Shown: piece after piece, positions 9,330 through 17,780 of the stretch
How positions within the stretch are numbered: position 1 is the stretch's first letter
Layout of the letters: every line of letters starts with the position of its first letter
Origin: Bradyrhizobium barranii subsp. apii
GTDB lineage: Bacteria; Pseudomonadota; Alphaproteobacteria; Rhizobiales; Xanthobacteraceae
DNA length: 64,000 nt
Assembly (NCBI RefSeq): GCF_011516635.5
Contig: NZ_CP096255.1
Location: 2,044,501 to 2,108,500, forward strand
Reading direction: 5' to 3'
Translations under genes and position numbers: made by a program
The notes under the pieces: model-generated
Database searches by the model: none
What the model was told of the DNA's origin: nothing
Seen by the model: only the letters and a program-made list of their open reading frames with translations

Positions 9330-9332
9330 TAA

Positions 9333-10356
9333 GAAGATGCAGCGGCAAATTCGGAAGAACATTGACCTCGACAAAGTGTTGCCGACGGCCTTCGAATGCG
9401 CAAAGAACGGAATATCGTTCAACTATGGTGTCATTATCGGATTCCCAGAAGAGCGCTACGAGGATCTTCGAGACACCATAAACTTGATGGTTGATCTTCT
9501 TTCAGTTCAAGAAACTCTCCCTGCGATAGGAATACTTTCGCCGCTTGGTGGTACAGAATATAGCCAGAAATATTCAGCCGAACTTCAGTTAGACACCATT
9601 CCCACCAAGGTGGCGTTTCAGGGTTCGGAATATCGAAAGGACGAATTTGATCTAATCCAGGAATACCCTTCGGTATTTCCTGAGTTCTATCATTTTCCAT
9701 CGAAGAGTATTCCTCGTGAAGAGCTAAAATATCTGGAAGATTTCTTTACTGGTGCGCATCAGCGCGTCCGTTTTGCACTCGTAGCCATAAGACGTGTAGT
9801 TCCGGACTTCCTAGCATTCTGCCGGGACTGGTTCGCTTACGTTGGAAGAGCAAAGCTCAACCGTGCGCGGGCGGGCTATTACACTACCTGGCAATTCAAA
9901 GAGGAGTTTGTTTCATTTTGCCGAGAGCATCTCGCGGGTAAAGTGATGGAGTCTGGCGAGCGACGGTTCATTGAAGGGGTCCTCCAGTGTTACGATGGTC
10001 CCCTTGACGCGCTGCGGCGCCAATCCTCAAGTGAAATGCCAGTGCTCGCGTCGGGTGTAGCCGTGCGTCACGCTCCGATCTCGCTTCGTCGCTTCCCGCT
10101 CTTTCTCGACCGACGGCTTCCGATACCCGAAGAGGTGTTCAAGGAGGTCGCATATCTTCACGTTGTGAAAGACGATAAATTCAAAATGATAGAAATTCCC
10201 GAGTTGGCGGCCAGAGTGTTGGACGCGTGCAACGGGAAAAATCCCGAACTTAAGATCATCGAAGAGTGCTCCTCTGATCTGACGCCGCCGGATGTAAGCG
10301 CGGTAATAACGCATTATAGCCGCCTGGGAATTGTCCAAACGCGCGTTCTCCAATAG
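9333..10356 (+). pseudogene. B12-binding radical SAM protein, C-terminal part
   Basis: This continues the frame broken at 5928. It holds the end of the radical SAM barrel (ISFNYGVIIGFPEERYEDLRDTI, the typical strand-5 region with GFPEE) and a roughly 200-residue C-terminal extension that I do not recognise. A short ORF could start at ATG 9337, but without the iron-sulfur motif it would not be catalytic. The stop is 11 bp before the PhyH gene, so the two formed an operon. Confidence 0.87.
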
Positions 10357-10367
10357 CGAAGACGAAA

Positions 10368-10581
10368 ATGGTTGGCTCAGAGCTAGTTACGGATGCGATA
10401 AAGAATGCCTACCTGGAGCTTGGGTATTTTGTCTTCGATAGATGCCTTTGCGAGGCTGCGGTCAAAGATCTGCTTCGCAAGATTGATGATCTTGCGGGGG
10501 CCCAGCGTGCTGGAGGCTCATCGATGCTGAGGGCCATTCATCAAATTCACTTAGCGAGCGACGATATGGTGGAGACTTGCA
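10368..10581 (+). pseudogene. PhyH-type dioxygenase, N-terminal part
   Basis: The first 71 codons of a phytanoyl-CoA dioxygenase-like protein (AYLELGYFVFDRCLCEAAVKDLLRKID is the usual family start). An IS256 copy interrupts it after ACTTGCA. The TSD GACTTGCA occurs at 10574-10581 and 12011-12018, and precise excision restores the frame into 12019. It starts 11 bp after the radical SAM stop. Confidence 0.85.
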
Positions 10582-12010
10582 GGGGATGTCCCGGGTTCTG
10601 TTGAATTTCTGAAGAGGTCGGCGTTGCCCACCTTGAGCCGGTAGGCTCGGGGTGCTGATTCCACAAAGGAGAGCAACGCCATGACGAGAGATATCACACC
10701 GGCTGGTTGGCCGGCGACCGGGGCTGTGGAGAAATCATTTGCGGAAGTGCGAGCGAGCTTCGATCGGTTCTGCCTTGCGGCAGGAATCGAGGCGCTCGGC
10801 ACGATGATGGAGGCGGATGTGACAGCGGCCTGCGGGCCGCGCCACGGTCGTGATGCGGCGCGGCGGGCGCACCGTTGGGGCCGAACGCGGGGGCGGATCG
10901 GTTTCCACGGCGGCAAGATCGAGGTCGATCGCCCGCGGGTCCGGGGCATGGACGGCCGCGAGGTCACGATCCCGAGCTGGGAAACGGCGGCGCAGGAGGA
11001 CTGGCTCGGTCGCTGGGCGATGAACCTGATGCTGATCAATGTGTCGACGCGCCGGTTCGGCCGCGCCGTCCGGCTGCCCGAGGGTGACGTGCCGGCACCG
11101 CCCGGATCGGGGATTTCGAAGTCGGCGGCCTCGCGGAGGTTCGTGGCTCTGTCGGCGGCGCGGCTGGCCGACTTCATGGCTGCCGATCTGTCCGCGCTCG
11201 ACCTTCTGGTGGTCCAAATCGACGGGCTGCATCTCGACGACGATCTCGTGCTGGTGGCCGCGATCGGGGTTGACGGCGAAGGCAACAAGCATCCGCTGGC
11301 GCTGGTGGAAGGGGCGACCGAGAATGCAGCAACGGTTCAGGCCCTGCTGGACAACCTGGTCTCGCGCGGGCTCGACCCGACGGTGCCAAGACTGTTCATC
11401 GCCGACGGCGCGAAGGCGTTGTCGAAGGCGATCCGCCGCACCTTCGGTTCGGCCGCTGCGATCCAGCGCTGCCAGATCCACAAGGCGCGCAACATCATGG
11501 AACGCCTGCCGAAAGAGCATCATGCGGCCACCCGCCGGGTGCTGCGCCAGGCCTGGGAGCTCGATGACGCCGACAAGGCTGAAAAATTGATCCGCAATCT
11601 CGCGCGTCGACTCGACCAGCAATGGCCCGGCGTTGCGGCCAGTATCCTCGAAGGCCTCGACGAAATCCTGACTGTCGTCCGGTTGAAGTTGCCGAAGGAG
11701 CTTCGCCGATCGCTCGCCTGTACCAATATCGCCGAGAACATGATGGGCACCATTCGCCGCGTCACGCGCAACGTTAAACGCTGGCGGGATGCCGGTATGG
11801 CCTTGCGATGGGTCGCGGCCGGTATGATCGAGGCCAACAAGGGCTTCCGACGATTGAAGGCGCATAAGCAATTGTCGGTTCTGCGTGCGGCCCTTCAAGC
11901 TCACCACGATCGCATGACAATCAAGTCCGTTGCCCACGTCACGAGGGCTGCGTAATATTCATTCCGGCAACGTCGACCCGACGTAGTTCAACAGCGATCG
12001 GGACATCCCC
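10582..12010 (+). mobile_element. IS256-family element, copy 2
   Basis: This copy is 1429 bp, with the same ends as copy 1 and the 8-bp duplication GACTTGCA. The target is the PhyH-type dioxygenase gene. The coding sequence matches the other two copies, so the insertion is young. Confidence 0.97.
10681..11955 (+). CDS. IS256-family transposase, copy 2
   Basis: This 424-residue DDE transposase is identical in sequence to the product at 159-1433, with the same AAAGGAG ribosome site 8 bp upstream. All catalytic residues are present, so it can presumably mobilise all three copies in the window. Confidence 0.97.
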   Translation: MTRDITPAGWPATGAVEKSFAEVRASFDRFCLAAGIEALGTMMEADVTAACGPRHGRDAARRAHRWGRTRGRIGFHGGKIEVDRPRVRGMDGREVTIPSWETAAQEDWLGRWAMNLMLINVSTRRFGRAVRLPEGDVPAPPGSGISKSAASRRFVALSAARLADFMAADLSALDLLVVQIDGLHLDDDLVLVAAIGVDGEGNKHPLALVEGATENAATVQALLDNLVSRGLDPTVPRLFIADGAKALSKAIRRTFGSAAAIQRCQIHKARNIMERLPKEHHAATRRVLRQAWELDDADKAEKLIRNLARRLDQQWPGVAASILEGLDEILTVVRLKLPKELRRSLACTNIAENMMGTIRRVTRNVKRWRDAGMALRWVAAGMIEANKGFRRLKAHKQLSVLRAALQAHHDRMTIKSVAHVTRAA

Positions 12011-12018
12011 GACTTGCA

Positions 12019-12647
12019 AGCAGCCCCCGTTTTCTGAATTGCTGATGAGGTTGGTGGGAGCGCATCTGCCTTATTGGGATGGCAGTACCAAGCTGATGCA
12101 ATCGACTTATTGGACGAAAGTCCCGGGAGAAGCCGGTTATGCGTGGCACCAGGATGAGAGTTATGTACCCACGCGAGATAAGTCTCTCACAAGCATTTGG
12201 GTGGCACTCGAAGATGCTACACTGGAGAACGGTTGCTTATGGGTCGTGCCTGGATCTCATCGCATGGGATTTATGTATCCTAGCCGACGGACACAGAGTC
12301 CGAAGTTTCAGTCACATCATCCGGAATGCTACGGCTTCGATCTGGACAAGGCTGTTCCATTGGAAGTGACAACTGGAACAGTAGTTGTTTTCAATGGATA
12401 TCTACTTCACTCCTCAGGAATGAACGCCTCGACTCGAACCCGAAAGAGCTTCGGCCTCCATCTGTGCAATAGCTGGTGCGTGTTGCCCTGGCGGATTGAA
12501 GGAGGGACGCATGCTTGGGCTGACGACCGGGGGATCGTGTCGGTCTCGGGGATCGATCCGTACTTCTGGAAGGGGAGCCGGAAAATGGGGAGCCCAATTT
12601 TTGTTTGGAGCGACAGTGATCTAGGTGCAAGCGACGCTATCCATTAG
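12019..12647 (+). pseudogene. PhyH-type Fe(II)/2-oxoglutarate dioxygenase, C-terminal part
   Basis: This part carries the active site of the split dioxygenase. In the restored 280-residue numbering the iron ligands H115 and D117 sit in YAWHQDES. The distal His is in GYLLHSSGMN, followed by an Arg in TRTRKS that fits 2-oxoglutarate binding. The ALEDATLENGCLWVVPGSHRMG block is characteristic of the PhyH family. Members hydroxylate or halogenate small molecules, so with the radical SAM and methyltransferase neighbours it probably tailored a natural product. The motifs are intact; only the IS256 inactivates it. Confidence 0.88.
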
Positions 12648-12672
12648 TCGAGCGTTCGAAAGGGAGGCAGCG

Positions 12673-13079
12673 GTGAGCGAAGAAGTGACAAATGACGCGA
12701 CCAAGATCGACGGAAAGAATCGAGCGGGAGGCAACTACCTCTACCAAGGCGGATTTTGCATCCTGGCGGGCAAGTACGATGAGTTCGCGAAGTGGTGCAA
12801 AAAGAACGGCCAGGGGCTAAAGAAAGCCTGTCCGATGGGCATTTTGTGGGCATCTTCATGGTGCGCCAAACGTCGGAGAAAGAAGCAGGAGACTACCGCA
12901 TCGTGTGGAGGCTCGATAATTACGCTTCCCTGGATACGTTCCAGACCGCAACTCAACCAGCGGGTCCACTGCATCAGCTCCTGACCGAACTCGGATCGTT
13001 TTCTGATCGAGGTGCTAATTGGTCGCAAATAATGATGCAAGACATGGAAAACGTTGTGTCGGGCCTCTTCTATGATTAG
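12673..13079 (+). pseudogene. Small unknown protein, frameshifted
   Basis: A GTG start at 12673 follows GGGAGGCAGC. The first frame encodes about 50 residues (GGNYLYQGGFCILAGKYDEF) and then leaves coding sense. The -1 frame continues with SDGHFVGIFMVRQTSEKEAG to NVVSGLFYD at 13079. The frames meet around 12815-12835, near GGGCTAAAGAAAGCC, so one base was probably gained or lost there. The whole would be about 136 residues. I do not recognise the family; the layout is vaguely like a dimeric alpha/beta-barrel monooxygenase. It belongs to the decayed cluster. Confidence 0.6.
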
Positions 13080-13129
13080 ACGCTAAAATTGAGATGACTC
13101 GGGATCCTCAGGTCGGGGTGTAACCCTAC

Positions 13130-13869
13130 ATGAAGGCGGCCTGAATTCATATGACGGCTTCTCCTGGTTCTATGACACCTATTTCGCCCTTCCCATTATC
13201 GAGCCGCTGTGGAAGTTCATTGAGAACAAGTGTGTCAGGCGGCTGGCGTCGAAAGAGCTGGTGATTGACCTCTGCTGCGGCACGGGGCGATTGGCGAATA
13301 AGTTCCTGAGCGGTGGGTGGCTTTCGGTCATATGTATCGATCTATCGACGGACCAGTTAGCATTCGCACGTTGCGTCGCTCCCGATGCGACGTTTTCTTG
13401 CCAGGACGCCAGAAGCTTTAGTTGGCACGAGCAAGCCAATCTTGTTGTCTCCATGTGCGACAGCCTGGCTCATATGTGCTCGACAGACGATTTGCTCGCG
13501 GTATTCAAAAGCGTATGTCGTGCCCTAAAGCCCGGAGGCTTGTTTATTTTTGACCTTAACGATGACCAAGGATTTTCAGAGAGAAGGAATGGGCCATTTA
13601 ATATTGCAAGATCCGATCATGTCGCGACAGGAATGTCAGTGTACAATTATGAGACGCGTAGAACAAATCTCAACGTGACATTGTGTTCGCTTGCCGATGA
13701 GAGATGGATCCGAGCTGATTTTGCGTTCGAGCAGACGTATTACGAGCGTCCTCTGGTTGAAAAGCTTCTGCGCGATGCCGGACTGTCTCTCGTGGATTGT
13801 TTTGATACCAAGCTTGATTTGAAGTTTGATTTCGAACTGGGGCGCCGAATGTACGTTGCGACCCGTTGA
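13130..13869 (+). pseudogene. Class I SAM methyltransferase, 5' frameshift
   Basis: The methyltransferase core is clear: LVIDLCCGTGRLANKFL (SAM motif I), VICIDLS (motif II region), NLVVSMCDSLAHM (motif IV) and LKPGGLFIFDLN (motif VI). The conserved N-terminal segment SYDGFSWFYDTYFALPI is encoded upstream but has no start codon in its own frame. ATG 13130 reads into a TGA after four codons, and one inserted base near 13131-13143 would join them. The only in-frame start left is GTG 13261, inside motif I. The gene is therefore probably inactive, and would have been the last gene of the radical SAM cluster. Confidence 0.7.
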
Positions 13870-14303
13870 CGTAAAACTGATGTTTGTCATCGCGGCGGAC
13901 CGCAGCCGTCATTGAGTCGATTGCGACGACGTGTGGATACTGTCACTCATCCCAAAGCCAACCGCTGACTACGACAAGCAGTTCCAGCGAAATACTAAGT
14001 GACCCCGGTGTCCGATTTGCTAGGCGGTGGTAGTGCCAGCATCTGGCGCGGAGCCCTTGGAATAGTGCAGCGCTAGATCGCGGCGCGCCGGCGCGGGTAG
14101 CAGTCCGCCAACATCTGAGCGGAACGCGGCCCTGGGCCAACGTACGCATCCGGTGTAGCCCCCAGGCTGGTTGAATCATTCCCTTGCCGGCACGACGGGG
14201 TCGATGGCACAGCCGAAGCGTCCGATAGCTGATCTGGATCGGGCGCTATTGCCGCGGCTATGTCGACCAAACGACTCCTCAACAGATCACAGGTAGAAAG
14301 TTA
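13870..14303. other. Intergenic region, no gene seen
   Basis: About 430 bp separate the decayed cluster from the repeat-peptide operon. No frame here shows a ribosome site with plausible composition. The last 30 bases become AT-rich and lead into the promoter at 14304. It may hold upstream control sites, but none was recognised. Confidence 0.5.
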
Positions 14304-14332
14304 TTGACATGCAATCTTAATTGCGATGCTAT
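14304..14332 (+). promoter_or_regulatory. Sigma-70-type promoter of the repeat-peptide operon
   Basis: A perfect -35 TTGACA (14304-14309) is followed after 17 bp by TGCTAT (14327-14332), in an AT-rich stretch that stands out from its surroundings. It lies about 90 bp before the repeat-peptide start codon. Strength and regulation are not shown by the sequence. Confidence 0.7.
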
Positions 14333-14422
14333 CGATAAAGAAGATTTCAAAAAATGAATTTCATCGCGGCACGTCGCGCAAACCCCGCTTGTGCGTCCCG
14401 ACGAAGATTGGAGCATTAAGGC

Positions 14423-14731
14423 ATGCCAGTTGAGTCTAATCCGCCGAGAAAAACCGACGCGACTCCCGAAGACGCACTTTTGCCGACCTCGGCGAAGCCA
14501 GACGGCAATCCTGAGAAAGCGCTGCTCCCGACTGCGGCCAAACCGGATGCCAATCCTGAGGACGCGCTGCTTCCGACAGCGGCGAAACCGGATGCCGATC
14601 CGGAGTCCGCATTGCTGCCGACGGCCGCGCGCGCGGACGCGCCTCCCGAGGATGCCCTGTTGCCGACCTCTGCGCCGAAGGGAAAACCGGACGCGGCGCC
14701 CGAGGATGCGTTGTTGCCGACCAAGACTTGA
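14423..14731 (+). CDS. Repeat peptide with six PEDALLPT units (putative modified-peptide precursor)
   Basis: The 102-residue protein consists of a nine-residue start (MPVESNPPR) and six tandem units, mostly 15 residues long, of the form K-P-D-x-x-P-E-D-A-L-L-P-T-A-A. Unit five begins with Arg and is followed by a three-residue PKG insert. Each of the other units begins with Lys, and PE.ALLPT is invariant. There is no signal peptide, cysteine or membrane segment. AAGG sits just before the ATG. The next gene, an Fe/2-oxoglutarate oxygenase, starts 24 bp after the stop, followed by LodA- and LodB-like genes. I infer a substrate or scaffold for those enzymes, perhaps modified on Lys, Pro or Asp. 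The family is not one I recognise. It could instead be a structural linker protein. Confidence 0.8.
   Translation: MPVESNPPRKTDATPEDALLPTSAKPDGNPEKALLPTAAKPDANPEDALLPTAAKPDADPESALLPTAARADAPPEDALLPTSAPKGKPDAAPEDALLPTKT
14450..14728 (+). repeat. Six in-frame tandem repeats (45-bp unit) coding for PEDALLPT peptide units
   Basis: Units cover residues 10-24, 25-39, 40-54, 55-69, 70-87 (with a 9-bp insert) and 88-102 of the peptide. The DNA units differ at several bases while the core PE.ALLPT is kept, which suggests selection on the peptide rather than recent DNA slippage. Confidence 0.88.
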
Positions 14732-14755
14732 GCCATAGCGGCAACGTGCTCAGAC

Positions 14756-15784
14756 ATGAAGCAGATGAGCTCGTTACAGCAAGAAGAGTGGATTGCCTGG
14801 ATCGCTCGTAACTTGCTTCGCGGCGTTTCGAAATCGGAGATCGGAACGGTGATGACTGAAAAGGGGTTCAGCTCGACCCAGGCGGAGGATCTCGTTCATC
14901 GTGTCACGAACGATCCGATCTTCCGCGGCGTCGAGCCGCTCGGCCGCCGCGTTGGAAATCTCGAAGCACTTCTGGATGTCAGGCGTGCCCTTTCTCGCCA
15001 GGATCCCACGAACTCCTCGATTGAACGGCGCCGCAATCTGTCGCGTGAAGAGTTTCATCTGGAATATTATTGCCGCAACAGGCCGGTCATCATCACCGAT
15101 CTGGTCGAGCGTTGGCCGGCGTTCGGTCTGTGGACTCCCGACTATTTCAGAAAGCAGTACGGCGACGTCATTGTGGAAATCCAGTCGAACCGGAAGACAC
15201 ATCCGGTCTATGAAGTGTTCTTGAAGGGCCACACGAAGAGGGTTCGGTTTGCCGAATATGTCGACCTGCTTGAGAAGGGCGGCGAGACAAATCAATATTA
15301 TCTGACGGCGAACGATCGCTTGCTCGATAACGAGCAGATCCGTCCGCTGCTAAAGGATTTCTGGCCATTCCCCGAATACTTCTGCGAGGGTGATCGAGAG
15401 CAAAAGCAATTCTTGTGGTTGGGACCCAAGGGCGCGGTCTCGCCGCTTCATCGGGACCGGCTAAACGTATTCATGACCCAAGTTTATGGCCGCAAACGCG
15501 TCAAGATGATCTCCAGCGACGCGCTGCATCTGGTCTATAATTTCGAGAGCTTCTTTAGCGAGGTCGATGCCGAAGAGCCGGATCTGCAAAACCATCCGCG
15601 ATTCGCCGAGGCCGAGATCATCGACGTCGTGCTCGAGCCGGGCGAGGCGCTCTTGATACCGGTGGGATGGTGGCACCACGTGCGTTCGCTCGACATCAGC
15701 ATCAATGTCTCGCTCACCAATTTTCTCTTTGGGAATGATTTCGAGAATCTCTACCCGAAATCCAATCAAGGCAGGGTGGGTTAG
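14756..15784 (+). CDS. Cupin_8/JmjC-type Fe(II)/2-oxoglutarate oxygenase
   Basis: The 342-residue protein has an N-terminal helical segment (about 1-60) and then a cupin-like JmjC fold. Seen directly: RPVIITDLVERWPAF (the usual entry to this family), iron ligands H232 and D234 in SPLHRDRLN, and a distal His (307 or 308) in GWWHHVRSLD. Relatives such as FIH and JMJD6-type enzymes hydroxylate Asn, Asp, His or Lys side chains of proteins. Its place directly behind the repeat peptide makes that peptide the first candidate substrate, which is inference. It is complete, with no sign of decay, and probably cytoplasmic. Small-molecule hydroxylation is the alternative. Confidence 0.87.
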   Translation: MKQMSSLQQEEWIAWIARNLLRGVSKSEIGTVMTEKGFSSTQAEDLVHRVTNDPIFRGVEPLGRRVGNLEALLDVRRALSRQDPTNSSIERRRNLSREEFHLEYYCRNRPVIITDLVERWPAFGLWTPDYFRKQYGDVIVEIQSNRKTHPVYEVFLKGHTKRVRFAEYVDLLEKGGETNQYYLTANDRLLDNEQIRPLLKDFWPFPEYFCEGDREQKQFLWLGPKGAVSPLHRDRLNVFMTQVYGRKRVKMISSDALHLVYNFESFFSEVDAEEPDLQNHPRFAEAEIIDVVLEPGEALLIPVGWWHHVRSLDISINVSLTNFLFGNDFENLYPKSNQGRVG

Positions 15785-15884
15785 AACGACCATTCGAGCG
15801 TGTTATGTGATCGGCGCAACGACCGATCCAGTGCGGGCGTACCAGATCGAGCTCTTCTTTTCGCGCATTCCGGGGAGACAATTC

Positions 15885-17777
15885 ATGACCGACAGCGCAG
15901 CAGTAGATCAGATCGTCCGTGCAGTCATCTATCCTGCGATCGGTGTCGCACGCGTCGGAAACAGCGAGTATGAATATGTCGTCGGTCCCGAAGTGCCCGA
16001 TCCTCCGCGGCTTCCAGCCGGCAGCTATCGCGACAAGGCCGGCGCGCTAAAGCGCCAAGCTGCCCGCTTTCGAATTTACGGTGTCAACGCCGCGGGCGAG
16101 ATCGTTCGTGAATTGAGCGGCGAAGGCACCGGCGCAAAAATCACCTGGCATGTCGAACTCGCCAATGCGAAGGCGGCCTGGTACACGTTCCAACTGGCGC
16201 TCGATATTCCGGAGGCGGCATCCGCTCCAACGACCACGCTCCGCAATCCCACGGTCGCGGATCGCAGCAAGCTTTCGATTCTGCCCGGGCCGAGATCTGT
16301 GGCCGGTGCGAACGCCAAACCGGCGCTTTTCGACAACGGCGCGTTCATGGGCAGGACGGTCTATCTCGGCGAGATCTTCACCGATGCCGCCGGCCGCCTG
16401 CTGGTGCTCGGCGGGCGCGGCGTATCGGCCTCGCATGACGGCAGTGCGGCAAAGGACTTCGCCAATAATGACGGCTGGTTCGACGATACCTCGGACGGGC
16501 CCGTCACCGCCGAAGTCAGCCTAGACGGCAAGCCGCTCGACGTCACGCCGGCATGGGTCGTGGTTACGCCGCCCAATTATGGCCCGCGGCGGAAATCGGT
16601 GCGTACGATGTGGGATCTGATGCGCGACGTCGCGGTCAAGTCCAACAGCCTGGCGGTGCCCGAACGTCCATCGTTCATGCAGGACATCCTGCCGATCTTT
16701 CAACGTCTCGCCGGCCTGCAATGGGTCAATGCCGGCTTCGCCGCCGGCTTCGGCTGGAAGGGCGTGTTCGATCTGACCTCGTCCGAAGCGCTCTCGCGCC
16801 TTTCCAGTGCGGCACCGGAACATGCGCAAGAGCGGCAGACGATCTCCAACGCGTTCCGGCGCTTCGATGTCGATTCGTGGTCGCCGAAGCCGTGGCCGTG
16901 GATGTATGGCGATGCCATGAACATTCCGGCTGCGCCGACACCCCGTCAGAACGCAGCGCTCAGCGATCTGCAACTGTTCATGCTTGCGCAGTGGGCGAAG
17001 GGAAGCTTCGGGGCCGACTACGATCCGCACCATCGGCCGCCAGCGGTTATCGAGGATGTCCCGGTCAAGCAACAGGGCGACGTTCTGACCCGCGCGGCGC
17101 TCGAATTCTGCCTCGCCGACGCGTTTCATCCCGGCTGCGAGATGACATGGCCGATGAGGACCGCGTCGATGTACATGGCGCCGTTCCGCATTCTGCATGC
17201 GCCAAAGGGCTGGACATCTCCGAAGCCCCGCGGGAGGCTGACGAGCGAAAGTGTCAAGACACCCAACGGTCCGCTCTGGCAACAGCAGGCTGGCGGCATC
17301 ACTCGTTGGATGGCGGTGCCGTGGCAAACCGATACGGCCAGTTGCCTCGGGGGATATGACAAATCCTACGATCCCTATGCCCCGACGTTCTGGCCTGCCC
17401 GGGTCCCAAATGAAGTCGTGAGCCAGGCAGACTACAAAATCATCGTGAACCCGAAGGAAAGCCTCGACGCCCGCAAGGCCGCCTTCGCCAAGCGCGCGAG
17501 CTGGATCGAACCGATCGACAATCCGGACTATCTCGTCAGGATCAACAACATGGTCGGCGAATTCGGCAAGCTGGGTGTCGTCGAGGAGCTCGACGGACCG
17601 ACCGACACCGATGCGTTCCCACGTCTGATCGAGGTGGAAGACCAGCACATCACGCCTGCAACCGTGCAGGCCGCGGCGGGCGCTGCCCGCGTTGCCCCTG
17701 CCGCAACGCGAACGGATCAATCCGAGATCGTGAAGCTGCGCCGCTTCCCGCACGGACTGCCGGTCCAGGTCAGATAA
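15885..17777 (+). CDS. LodA-like quinoprotein (lysine/glycine oxidase family)
   Basis: The 630-residue protein matches the LodA/GoxA family throughout. It starts AVIYPAIGVARVGNSEYEYVVGPEVPDPP, the usual N-terminus, and has the conserved HPGCEMTWPMR (C418) and TRWMAVPWQTDTASC (W475 and W480) blocks. Known members oxidise amino-acid amines, making H2O2 and ammonia, with a cysteine tryptophylquinone cofactor formed from one Cys and one Trp. C418 and one of these Trp are the likely pair. The start at ATG 15885 is set by GGGGAGA; the frame stays open upstream into the oxygenase gene, but that part is not family-like. The protein is shorter than Marinomonas LodA. The substrate (free lysine, glycine or peptide lysine) cannot be read from sequence. 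Confidence 0.88.
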   Translation: MTDSAAVDQIVRAVIYPAIGVARVGNSEYEYVVGPEVPDPPRLPAGSYRDKAGALKRQAARFRIYGVNAAGEIVRELSGEGTGAKITWHVELANAKAAWYTFQLALDIPEAASAPTTTLRNPTVADRSKLSILPGPRSVAGANAKPALFDNGAFMGRTVYLGEIFTDAAGRLLVLGGRGVSASHDGSAAKDFANNDGWFDDTSDGPVTAEVSLDGKPLDVTPAWVVVTPPNYGPRRKSVRTMWDLMRDVAVKSNSLAVPERPSFMQDILPIFQRLAGLQWVNAGFAAGFGWKGVFDLTSSEALSRLSSAAPEHAQERQTISNAFRRFDVDSWSPKPWPWMYGDAMNIPAAPTPRQNAALSDLQLFMLAQWAKGSFGADYDPHHRPPAVIEDVPVKQQGDVLTRAALEFCLADAFHPGCEMTWPMRTASMYMAPFRILHAPKGWTSPKPRGRLTSESVKTPNGPLWQQQAGGITRWMAVPWQTDTASCLGGYDKSYDPYAPTFWPARVPNEVVSQADYKIIVNPKESLDARKAAFAKRASWIEPIDNPDYLVRINNMVGEFGKLGVVEELDGPTDTDAFPRLIEVEDQHITPATVQAAAGAARVAPAATRTDQSEIVKLRRFPHGLPVQVR

Positions 17778-17780
17778 GTC

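Noticed and set aside
12673..13079. Programmed frameshift in the small protein gene
   Set aside because: No strong slippery site or stimulator is seen and all neighbours are broken, so decay is more likely.
14450..14728. Tandem repeat as a noncoding minisatellite
   Set aside because: All units keep one frame, even across the 9-bp insert, and the peptide core is conserved.
15705..15884. 60-codon N-terminal extension of the LodA-like protein
   Set aside because: It overlaps the oxygenase gene, has no ribosome site and is not family-like; ATG 15885 has GGGGAGA.
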